A program made the translations under genes and the position numbers. The notes under the pieces are model-generated. The model searched no databases. It had not been told where the DNA came from and worked only from the letters and a program-made list of their open reading frames with translations. A stretch of DNA of 64,000 nt from NCBI RefSeq assembly GCF_000276665.1, contig NW_004955501.1, forward strand, positions 6,138,687 through 6,202,686. The letters run 5' to 3'. The DNA comes from Chinchilla lanigera. Its lineage: Eukaryota > Chordata > Mammalia > Rodentia > Chinchillidae. Shown one piece after another: positions 55,968 to 64,000 of the stretch. Position 1 is the stretch's first letter. Each line of letters opens with the position of its first letter.

Positions 55968-56047
55968 GGAGCTGGAAGTGCAGCTCAGTAGTAGAGCACG
56001 TACTTAGCATGCCCAAGGCCCTGGGTTTAATCCCCAGAATAAATAAA
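55968..56047 (+). mobile_element. ID-type SINE
   Basis: GGAGCTGGAAGTGCAGCTCAGTAGTAGAGC...CTGGGTTTAATCCCCAG, then an AATAAATAAAA tail. Confidence 0.82.
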
Positions 56048-56903
56048 AACACCATACAAAAGGAAGAAAATATAGAGTGGAACTAAGGAGTAGGTTCTTG
56101 TCTTCACTGAAGATCTTTTACAAGGGTAACAAATCTTCACTGAGATAGATACTGAAAATAAAAGTGAAAAAATTGAGAGAGCAGCATGTAGCTGGCTCAG
56201 TCAGCTGCCATGGGTTGGGGAAGCTGTGTCATCTTTTACTGAAATGGAGCTATGGGTGCAGCTTTTTCCTCTATGCACTGGTGATGAACTCAACTCAGAA
56301 GCAGCTATCAGTCAGGTGAGTAGTTAGAATTTTGCCCAAGGTTTTGGTGCCCTGGTTGGGAAAGTAGGGACAGAAAATCTTCCTTTCTGCCAGAAGATGG
56401 AGCCTCATGAACAAAACCCACCAAATATCCTCGGAAAAAAAAAAAAAATTATTTACAAAGATTATTTCAAATAAATGTACCACACAGAGAAAATGATCTG
56501 TCCTGATACATCAATTTTAATGGCCTGGCTTATAGCTGGCTTGTTTATTTCTGTATCCAGAAATCAGGCAATTTTTATCTCCTCTTTCTGTATCAGGTTT
56601 TTGTTTTCATTAAAGCCCATGACAGAAACCCAGCATTCCTGAATGACTGCAAAATAAGTAAGTGATGATGTACAGAAGAAAAGCAATTTTGTTTCCAATT
56701 TTCTAAAGAGTGAAAACATAAATAATGGAAAAAAAGAGAAGTCAAGACTACAAAAGGAAATCTTGAATTATGTGTCAGTATCAAAGGACATATGAGCAAT
56801 AGGCAGAAATACAAAAATAGAAGAAAAATGTACTTTTCTGTTTCAAAATAGGCATAAATCATAAAATCAGACTGAAAATTAATCTTTGATTTTTTTCTTT
56901 TAC

Positions 56904-56996
56904 CTCACAATATAAAGGATCGTAGACTTTACTCCAAATTGCAAAAAGGTCCTGGCCTTGGAATCCTGAAAATGTTGACAAGGTTTTTATAAAATC
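56904..56996 (-). CDS. ACP3: ACP3 exon 6
   Basis: Acceptor TTTGTTCCAG, donor GAG/GTAAAA. 31 whole codons, residues 186-216: DFIKTLSTFSGFQGQDLF then AIWSKVYDPLYCE. Cys215 (disulfide to Cys313) is present. Both borders are phase 0. Confidence 0.96.
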
Positions 56997-57067
56997 CTGG
57001 AACAAACACAGAGAAAAAATATTTCTATATAAATATTTATATATGTGTCATCTGCAGCATACAGTAT

Positions 57068-57250
57068 TTTGATATTTTGGAATGGATCTCTTTGTTGTGA
57101 GGAGCTGTCCCACGCACTGTAGGATGATTAGTAGTATCCTGGCCTCTACCCAATCCACGTTACTGGCATTCCTAATCTTCTAGTTGTGACAGCCCAAATT
57201 GTCTCCAGACATTGCCAAGTGTTCCCTGTGATGTGAATTTGTTCCCAGTG
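57068..57250 (+). mobile_element. MER20-like hAT-Charlie element
   Basis: TATTTTGGAATGGATCTCTTTGTTGTGAGGAGCTGTCCC, CACTGTAGGATGATTAGTAG, ATCCTGGCCTCTACCC, AGTTGTGACAGCCCAAA and TGTCTCCAGACATTGCC are the MER20 series in order. Confidence 0.75.
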
Positions 57251-57999
57251 AGAATTTCTCTTCTTCACAGAAAAGTGCACCAATAATATTGGGTATGATA
57301 ACGACAAGCAAAGAATTTCATGTGCACACACTAATTTGTTTCTCATTAGTACATGAAAATTGCATAGAAATGCTGGCTTAAGGCTACATGTTCCTTGGGA
57401 TCTGACTGAAGTGCTCTGCCTCAGGTGCTTTTTAGAAGTGAATGAAGTGTAATTCACATATAAGTGAATGCACCAGGTGAAAAGAGAGAGCAGAACTCAG
57501 GCCAAGGCTTTCCAGGAAAATGCAACAGGATCTAGACCTGGTCTCTGGCCATAAATGAGAGATCTGGGTGAAATGCAAACATTTCACTAGTTTCTATGTT
57601 CTTAGGTTGTCATAATGGGACTCGTGCAGCTATCTGACTACTGAAATTGGCAGCAATGTCTGGGAAGATTTGGAAGATATTATTTATCTGATGAGTAAAT
57701 TTTCTAGGAAACTATATTTTGCCAATATTAACCCCAACAGATGTCCATAAAATAAATAGAAATAATTGCTAAAGAGCTCCACATTTCTCCAACCCCCAAA
57801 CACAAAAGCTCCAAGGCCAGATGATGATATAGAGGAAGAAATTCTGCCCAGCTTTTCAGAGTACAGTGTTTTAATGCTGCGTTAACTGCTCCTGGGCATA
57901 GAGAAAGAAAGGAAACTTTCAACAATTTCTGAGTTAGATGTATCATTGATATTGACAAAGACTATCCAGAAACTGAAACTATAGTTTAATATCCCTTGT
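57251..57999. other. Intronic sequence, nothing recognised
   Basis: ACP3 intron 5. No exon found; exon 5 ends at 61115. Confidence 0.4.
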
Positions 58000-58850
58000 A
58001 AACATCAGTGTAAAAGACCTAAGTAAAAATTAGTAAATTCAATGTCACATTTAAAGAAAATGACTTGATTTGAGAATAGTTGAAAAATTTTGATTTTTTA
58101 AAAAACACTTGTGAACATCGAGGATGGATATTCCTTAATTTGATAAAAATATATGTATTGCATTTTGGTTTAAAAGCCAGCATGATTAAAAGGAGAAAAA
58201 TGTATCATCAAGAATAAGACAAGGACAGCACTATCATGTAACCTTGTACCATAAGTATTGAGCAAAGCAAAAGACAGAAATCAGAGGTGTAAATATTAGA
58301 AAGCTAAAGGGAAACTGTCATTAGTTGCAGATATTATAAACATGGAACAAATTTATCAAAAGATGTATAGGCTAAGGAAACAACTCTTAAAATCTTTGCA
58401 ATAAGAACAGGAAAAACATGCTGTATTCATGAAAAGGAAGACTTACTATCGAAAAGCTACCCATTTTCCCTAAGTTAACTTATACATTTAATGTGATCCC
58501 AACAAAAACATTAACAAGTTAAATATTTTTGGAACTACAGTATCTGAGACAGAAGTTTAAAAGAAAATAAAGATATAGTCATGAAAACTCAGAAAATGTA
58601 CAGTCATGAAGAAAGAACAGCACTTTAGATATTAAAGCACAGTATAAAGCCTGAGGAGCTGAAACCACGGTTTTGGCTCGTAAGGACAATCGAATTGACT
58701 AAATTGACAGAAACAGATTCTGTATATAAGGGAATTTAAGTATGTAATAGCTTAAGAAAGTGGTGAACTTTTCAATAAATAGTAATAGGACAGTCAGATA
58801 ATCTGAGAAAAAAAACATAAGCGGGATAAGAGTGTCAAAACTCACACCAG

Positions 58851-59064
58851 GGGGCTGGGGATTTAGCTCAGCGGCAAAGCGCCTGCCTGGCAAGCNNNNN
58901 NNNNNNNNNNNNNNNNNNNNNNNNNNNNNNNNNNNNNNNNNNNNNNNNNNNNNNNNNNNNNNNNNNNNNNNNNNNNNNNNNNNNNNNNNNNNNNNCAAGG
59001 TCGTGAGTTCGGTTCCCGGTACCGGAGAAAAACCAAAACCAAAACCAAAAAAAAAAAAAAAAAC
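58851..59064 (+). mobile_element. Young ID SINE with perfect 15-bp TSD, containing an N gap
   Basis: GGGGCTGGGGATTTAGCTCA...GCCTGCCTGGCAAGC, then 100 N, then CAAGGTCGTGAGTTCGGTTC, CCGGTACCGG and an A/C-rich tail. The TSD is CAAAACTCACACCAG at 58836-58850 and 59065-59079. CpGs are intact, which points to a recent insertion. Confidence 0.95.
58896..58995. other. Assembly gap (100 N)
   Basis: Exactly 100 N, a conventional placeholder for a gap of unknown size. The flanks meet within about one base inside a single ID element, so the true gap may be close to zero. Confidence 0.97.
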
Positions 59065-59349
59065 CAAAACTCACACCAGTACCAACTGTAAATTGATGCA
59101 ACAGTGAAAAAAAGTAAAAGTGAAGCTGTAATAGCATTAAAAGAAAGCCTTGCAGACTTCCTTCATAAGTTAGTAAACAAGGAACTCAAGATATAGAAGC
59201 CACTGAAGAATATATAGCTACAGATACAGTCTACGTTGACAGGATAGCATAAGCAAAGTCAATAGGCAAATACATGTAACAGCAATACATATACTATATA
59301 ACAAATGCCATTCATATTGCAGGCAGGACTATTAAAATACATAGTGACT

Positions 59350-59503
59350 GCGAGATATGGTGGCACTGCCTATAGTCCCAGCACTCTGGAAGCTGAGGCA
59401 GGAGGACTGCTGTGAACTTGAGGCGAGCCTGGGCTACACAGTGAGTTCAAAGCAAGCCTGAACTACAGTGAGACCCTGTCTCATTAAAAAAAAAACAAAC
59501 AAA
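59350..59503 (+). mobile_element. B1-type SINE
   Basis: Sense B1: CGAGATATGGTGGCACTGCC, AGTCCCAGCACTCTGG, the duplicated block, GAGACCCTGTCTCATT and an A-rich tail. Confidence 0.88.
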
Positions 59504-59505
59504 AT

Positions 59506-59541
59506 GTATATATATATGCATATATATACACATATATATAA
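59506..59541. repeat. (AT)n-rich microsatellite
   Basis: TATATATATATGCATATATATACACATATATATA, following the B1 tail. Confidence 0.9.
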
Positions 59542-59999
59542 AGTGTCTAAGATTTATAGAAAAAAGAAAACCAGTAATTCAAAAGAAAAATAATAAAGGG
59601 ATAGGAACAGAAAAAATACAAGTGATGTTTAAGTGGATGAAGAAACCCAAGTTTTTGTAAGAAAAACAGCAGAGCACAATGTTATATAAGAGTGATAACA
59701 GTGGTCTTCCCTGTCTCGTTCCTGACCTTAGAGAGGACTGTCCAGGGACGCCATTCCCACTTACCAGGTTTGCAAATTCTCCCAACATTGCCTACATATC
59801 AGTGGCAAGATTGGAGAGACAGGCCTCTTGCAGGCCTGATAAGAATAGAAATTGACCCAACCTCTTTGGAGGGGGAATTTGATATTTTTTCAAAGAAAAC
59901 CAGAATTTCTACTTCTGGTATACTACTGCATAGATGTTACTGTGAAATTACATCAATTCGCAAGGTATTCAGGAAGACTGTAAAAATGACAGATGGGAA

Positions 60000-60370
60000 A
60001 TGACCCATATTTTCATCAGCAGGGGCTGATTAAATAAATTATGGTGCATTCACAAATTCAAATACACCACATTTATAAAAAAAGAAAGGTTATGGAAATT
60101 CTTTGTATACAGAAATAAAAATATGTCCACAACATTTTATAAATGAAAGACAAACGCAACAAGAATAACAAAAATCAAAGTGCCTCGTGCTATAGTAATG
60201 AATTAGGAAACTCTCAGAATATATTTGCATCAGTTTGTATATGTATAAAGAAATTATATGGAAAATAATGTCAGTGGTTACCCATGAGGTCCTTGAGAGA
60301 CTTTTGCTATATTTCTTTGTATTCGTTCTGGTTTTTGTACCAAATATATAACTGATTCAAAAGACTAGCT
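60000..60370 (+). mobile_element. Old L1 3'UTR-like fragment
   Basis: GGGCTGATTAAATAAATTATGGTGCATTC, ...AAATACACCACATTTATAAAAAAAG, and GTCAGTGGTTACCCATGAGG, as in old L1 3' ends. Confidence 0.6.
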
Positions 60371-60460
60371 TTTAAAAAATATAAAGCTTTGCATCTCATT
60401 TTGTGAAGGAGATAGCTCATAAAACAAAAACAAAAAGTCTTATTTTTGTTTTTTTATTTT

Positions 60461-60592
60461 GGAGGCAGGGTCTCACTATGTAGTTTGGGCTGGTTGTGAA
60501 CTCACTACATAGCCTAGGCTGGCCTCAAATTTCCTGTGATCCTCTAGCCTCCTAAATGCTGGGATTATAGGCATATAACACCATGTCCAGCT
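60461..60592 (-). mobile_element. B1-type SINE
   Basis: Antisense B1: GGAGGCAGGGTCTCACTATG, the duplicated block, AAATGCTGGGATTATAGGC and CACCATGTCCAGC. Confidence 0.87.
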
Positions 60593-60765
60593 TTAGGAAG
60601 CCTGTTCTGAGTATAGAAAAAGCCCAGTGCTTCAGTCTTGATAAGGACTCCCTTGTTCCTGGTTCCTGTCAGGGACACAGGAACAAATCTGAGAAAGACT
60701 GGCTTCTCTGTTGGTTTGTAGCCATTGTAAAGGGCAGTGACAACTTCCCTCAGGCAGCATTCTAA

Positions 60766-60843
60766 GCTGTGGTGGTGAACCTATGGGTGCTGTGGCGGGC
60801 TGTTGTATTATTGAAAGCCATCACCGTTCAAAGCCATTGCTGT
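60766..60843. mobile_element. Second, decayed copy of the hAT MITE
   Basis: CTGTGGTGGTGAACCTATGGG...GGCTGTTGTATTATTGAAAGCC aligns by eye with 8045-8124 (GGTGGCGAACCTATAG...GGCTGTTTGTACCATTGAAAGC). The right end and TSD are not clear. Confidence 0.6.
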
Positions 60844-60894
60844 AATCAGCTGCTGACAGACATGCTCACCCCATGCTTTAGAAGCTGAGGCTTA

Positions 60895-61031
60895 GCCCAG
60901 CGTGGTGGTGCGTGCTTATAATCTCAGGATTTGGGAGGCTGAGATGTGAGGATCCTGAGTTCGAGGCTAACCTGGGCTACAGAGTAAAGCCAGCCTGGAA
61001 CATGTGGTAAGATTCTGTCTCAGAAAATAAT
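60895..61031 (+). mobile_element. B1-type SINE
   Basis: Sense B1 (GCCCAGCGTGGTGGTGCGTGC...GTTCGAGGCTAACCTGGGC...AGATTCTGTCTCAGAAAA), ending about 85 bp from ACP3 exon 5. Confidence 0.85.
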
Positions 61032-61114
61032 CAAAGGAGGAGGAACCGCTGAAGCATCACGCCTTGTCCTGCCTCTCACACTCAGTTGCACCCCTCAGCA
61101 ATACCACTTTTTAC

Positions 61115-61213
61115 CTTATACGGCTGAATCCTCTTCTGGAATTCCTCCGATTTCAAAGTCTCACTCTGAAGTTCTTGAAAACGAGGGCAGTTCCTGAAAG
61201 GCATGTAGAGCAG
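61115..61213 (-). CDS. ACP3: ACP3 exon 5
   Basis: Acceptor CTTTTGTCCCCAG, donor AAG/GTAAAA. 33 whole codons, residues 153-185: LLYMPFRNCPRFQELQSE then TLKSEEFQKRIQPYK. Cys161 (disulfide to Cys372) is present. This is the most 5' exon in the window. Exon 4, ending at residue 152, was looked for to 64000 and not found. Confidence 0.97.
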
Positions 61214-61273
61214 CTGGGGACAAAAGAGTCATTACACCGTGGTTAGCTGGAAGAACCTTGCGGAAGAAGCTGC

Positions 61274-61301
61274 GGGTAAGGGAGGGTGGGGGAGGGGTGG
61301 G
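61274..61301 (+). other. Multi-tract G-rich motif near the exon 5 acceptor
   Basis: GGG-TAA-GGG-A-GGG-T-GGGGG-A-GGGG-T-GGG on the plus strand; the ACP3 transcript carries the C-rich complement. It ends 61 nt upstream of the exon 5 acceptor. Confidence 0.8.
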
Positions 61302-61953
61302 AGAGGAATTACAAGCTGTCATATACAAACACCAGCTCCACACATGGAGGCTGAACACTACGCGCTACAAACACGTACTAATAAAGAGCATGATCTGGGG
61401 GGAGAAAGAAGAAGCTGCCCAAGCCTCATTAGGACTAAAGCAACCTTAGCAGACAATTCAAATGTTCTTTGAGCTAAATGGAAATTCTAAAATCAGAGGG
61501 AACAAGACGAATGGTCAGCAGGTCTTAAAGTAGTAGAATATACACTTATATCTGAAACCTCTCCCCCTGCTTTCCTTTCATGAACTGGCCTAAATGGAAA
61601 TGTGCTGTCGGTAAATATCCACAACTGGTGGTTTTCTGTACGAATAACTGTTATTTTGATTCCTCCCCAAGCCCTTCATTTCCGGCATTTGGTGCATGTC
61701 GGTGTATACCCTGCTTCTCCACGAGAATATGGGGGGTTCTGGAAACAAGCTTAGGACATCAACTAACTGCGTTGGCTTCAGTTCTCGAAAATGTGCAGAC
61801 TGTTAAAATGAGAGTGTATATTAAGTGTACGGAAAATATAATTAAAGCCTATTCAGAGGACAAACTGATAATCTTAAAATGAGTTTAAGTTTCATAATCT
61901 ATTGTAGCTTTACCTATAATCTGTAAATTGGTGACTCCCTCGTATATTTTGTT
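61302..61953. other. ACP3 intron 4 sequence, nothing recognised
   Basis: Intronic. A 100-codon plus-strand open frame (61580-61882) has no recognised family. Confidence 0.4.
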
Positions 61954-62078
61954 AGCTGGGTATGGTGGCACATGCCTGTAATCCTAGCACTCTGGGAGGC
62001 TGAGGCAGGAAGATCACAAGTTTAAACCCAGCTTTAAATTTAAACCCAGTGACTCAGCAAGATCCTATCTCAAAAAAT
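61954..62078 (+). mobile_element. B1-type SINE
   Basis: Sense B1 with AGCTGGGTATGGTGGCACATG and CTAGCACTCTGGGAGG. The duplicated block is rearranged (two AATTTAAACCCAG copies), then GATCCTATCTCAAAA. Confidence 0.82.
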
Positions 62079-62086
62079 TGAGAAAA

Positions 62087-62148
62087 GGGCTGAGGATGTA
62101 GCTCAGTATGAAGGCCCTGGGTTCAATCCCAAATATCGCACATACATA
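62087..62148 (+). mobile_element. Short ID-type SINE
   Basis: GGGCTGAGGATGTAGCTCAG then GAAGGCCCTGGGTTCAATCCC. The middle of the ID is deleted. A short CA-rich tail follows. Confidence 0.72.
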
Positions 62149-63139
62149 GATACACACACACATGTGTTTCATTGCTTTTACTTTCCCTTGTCCTGGATTT
62201 CCAGCCCTTGGTGAGGAGCACTATTTGAATGTTTGGTAGCTGAAGATCTTAAATTTAACATATACGAAGCTGAACTCAACTTTTTCGTTTGTGACCAGTG
62301 CCTCTTGGCAATTTCTCTTCTTTTGCCAATGGCAAAATTTATAAACCGGCTTCATAGACTACTTTTTCTTGTCTACTTTTGAAATATACCTACAATAGGC
62401 CACTTTTCTTTATTTTCATCATCTCCTAAGTCACCGCATCTGTGTTTCAGCCGCTTCCCTCTTAGTCACCTGACACCCTTTCCTGCTACCTACATGACCT
62501 AGTTTCAATTTCTATTTCGCCCTAATCTTGTGTACCTTGGAGGCCGGGGTCCCTACAAGCCAGAAGCTCCTTTTCTGGTAGGCCAGCTAAAACCGACTGA
62601 ATCTAAGATTGGTGCCAGAGTGGCCCGCAAGCACTTCTAACTTCATCATAATGTCATCTGTGTGCTAAATGACACCTCCCCAGTGCCATGCCAAGAACAG
62701 GAAAGACCCATGAAAAGAAAGAGATGGCACCTAGATTCCTGGAAACCTCTGCTCCTTCTCAGAAAAGACAGGGATATTTCTTCTCTTTACTAGCTTCTCC
62801 CTCTCCCTCATTTCTTTCACTCCTGACCCCTAGCGTGTCAGGAAGCTGATATTCACGTCTTTCTCCCACTTCTATTGTTGGCCAAAAGTAAAAGTCTCTG
62901 TGCTGCTCAGCTGGTGTTCCGTCTGGGTTCTGGTTCCACGATTCTGAGAGGGAAAAGGATCCAGTTTGGGGTCAGAAGTGGGTAACACCTTCACAAGTCA
63001 TTCTCTACACAGCAGCTACACTGTTTCTTTTTATTTTTATCTTTTTATGGCATCAATCAGATCAGGCCATTTTGTAGTCCCCGGACTTCATGAGCTTTTC
63101 ATTTTACCCAAGATAAAACCTGAAATCATCATAGCTTGC
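62149..63139. other. ACP3 intron 4 sequence, nothing recognised
   Basis: No exon matching ACP3 exon 4 (residues up to 152) was found on the minus strand here. Confidence 0.4.
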
Positions 63140-63535
63140 AAGAGTCTACATGAGGTCGGCCCCAGGGAGCTCTCTCCCGTCCTTCTCTACTTTATCCTTC
63201 TTACTTCGTTCTGACCAGCCGCACCTGGCTCTCCACACGTCCCCCATACAGAGGCTTGGGGCCTCTGTACCAACCATTCCTTGCCTAGAACATCTCTTCC
63301 CCAGCCCCGTCCTGCTCCACCTCAGCTCTTCCAGACACCTCACCCCAGCAATTACCGTATTAACTTGTTTGCTTCCTCCAAGGAACTCGTCACCATCAGA
63401 ATGATTTTCTTTATTATCTATTTTCTATAAGATATAACCCCAAGAGAATGAGCACCTTGTCTTTCTTGTTCCCTGCCATACTGTCTACATCTCGAATAGT
63501 GCTGGCATTTTAGTATCTACTCAGAAAACATTTTT
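63140..63535 (+). mobile_element. L2 LINE 3' fragment
   Basis: TGCAAGAGTCTACATGAGGTC, GCTCTCTCCCGTCCTTCTC, ACCATTCCTTGCCTAGAAC, CCTCAGCTCTTCCAGAC, CCAAGAGAATGAGCACC and TTTTAGTATCTACTC follow the L2 order. Confidence 0.72.
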
Positions 63536-63544
63536 AGAAATTCT

Positions 63545-63650
63545 AGTTTATTAGTACACATGCATAGTACATAATGTTTACATTTCTGGGGGGAAGTTGG
63601 TACATGTATATAACACACCTAATTCCTTTCAAAAACATTTATTTTATAAG
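63545..63650 (-). mobile_element. L1 3'-end-like remnant
   Basis: TTTATTAGTACACATGCATAGTACATAATG...TTGGTACATGTATATAAC resembles 6647-6725. Probably an antisense L1 3' tip; tentative. Confidence 0.35.
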
Positions 63651-64000
63651 TTGCTTCCTGTCATTTCTGATTCTATCTCTTGTCTAACCTTGCTTTCCTT
63701 CCTGTGACATCTTTTACCATTTAATTCCAGGCCTTCACGTCCTCACTCCTGAACTGTGTCTACAGGTATTCTCTGAGGGTGTAGTGTTTTTTCCCTGCAA
63801 GGTTTTGTCAGGCAAATGCCTTGAAGCACGGCTCATCCCAGGTGTGCAGTACAGAAGAACGTATGACTCCTCTCTTTTCGCACCCTAGAGGTACGACTCC
63901 AGCTCCTACTCTATGAAGACTTGAGCCATAGCCCTGAGGTAGCTTTACACAGGTGTCTGAATTCCTCCAGCAAGTACAGCTTGTACTTGAAATCATTGCC
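63651..64000. other. ACP3 intron 4 sequence, nothing recognised
   Basis: End of the window. No exon or repeat recognised. Confidence 0.4.

Larger units (their letters stand above)
58000..59330 (+). mobile_element. Old L1 ORF2 fragment with ID insertion
   Basis: Sense resemblance to L1 ORF2 (for example AAAAGGAAGACTTACTATCG..., CATTTAATGTGATCCCAACAAAAAC, ATTTTTGGAACTACAG). It is A-rich and badly decayed. A young ID SINE interrupts it at 58851-59064. Confidence 0.6.
29849..61213 (-). other. ACP3: ACP3 (ACPP) gene, exons 5-11, 5' end outside window
   Basis: Prostatic acid phosphatase is a histidine acid phosphatase that dephosphorylates phosphomonoesters, AMP and lysophosphatidic acid. It is secreted, or, in the TM form, sits on membranes and acts as an ecto-5'-nucleotidase. 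Seven exons are visible with GT/AG borders and matching phases. Joined coding length is 705 nt (234 residues plus stop) to the exon-10 stop, and 801 nt (266 residues plus stop) to the exon-11 stop. Added to the 152 residues expected from exons 1-4, these give 386 and 418 aa, the human isoform lengths as I recall them. The catalytic RHGxRxP motif, signal peptide and promoter would be in exons 1-4, to the right of the window. No stop or frameshift is present in the visible part. Confidence 0.97.

Noticed and set aside
58699..59137. Open frames running through X residues
   Set aside because: They cross the 100-N gap inside an ID SINE and its A-rich tail.
61214..64000. Search for ACP3 exon 4 or earlier exons
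   Set aside because: No minus-strand segment encoding the expected residues before 153 was found; intron 4 evidently runs past the window.

Overview
This is a stretch of a placental-mammal nuclear genome, and the repeats point to a rodent. It has many B1 SINEs (7SL-derived, with the internal duplication), ID-type SINEs (tRNA-derived, 'GGGGCTGGGGATTTAGCTCAG' start) and ID-B1 composites, on a background of old MIR, L2, MaLR/MLT LTRs, L1 and hAT-Charlie fossils. The flavour of the youngest ID copies makes a beaver-like (castorimorph) rodent plausible, but that is an impression only. There is no prokaryotic or organelle sequence, no CRISPR array and no operon.

The only real protein-coding gene I can support is ACP3 (ACPP, prostatic acid phosphatase), on the minus strand. 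Seven exons are present, from exon 5 (61115-61213) down to two alternative 3' ends. Exon 10 (43186-43378) ends the secreted form. An internal donor in exon 10 joins a far exon 11 (29849-29967) that encodes the transmembrane tail of TM-PAP. Every junction has GT/AG sites and the phases fit. The joined pieces give exactly the residue numbers of the human protein as I recall it (386 aa secreted, 418 aa membrane form). All six cysteines expected here, two N-glycosylation sites and the catalytic His-Asp pair are kept. Exons 1-4 lie beyond the right edge.

Layout. 0-3.5 kb is an antisense L1 with nested SINEs. 3.5-22 kb is non-coding, with SINEs, a small hAT MITE with perfect target-site duplication (8045-8124), an inverted L1, LTRs and a U6 pseudogene. 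22.4-25.5 kb is an old L1 followed by a GTF2H1 (TFIIH p62) retrocopy that appears to run into an intron. 29.8-64 kb is the ACP3 gene; its very long last intron carries a complete MaLR-type provirus (31496-33956), a 39-bp tailless 5S rRNA fragment inside a B1, L2 fossils and an unnamed repeat that recurs later in the gene. Two runs of N mark assembly gaps (18107-18239 and 58896-58995).

The most interesting items are the retrocopy with its apparent intronic end, the tailless 5S fragment, the hAT MITE, the unnamed three-copy repeat and the alternative ACP3 3' ends. I see no evidence of a new multi-gene system. Repeat family names come from recognition by eye, not from a search.
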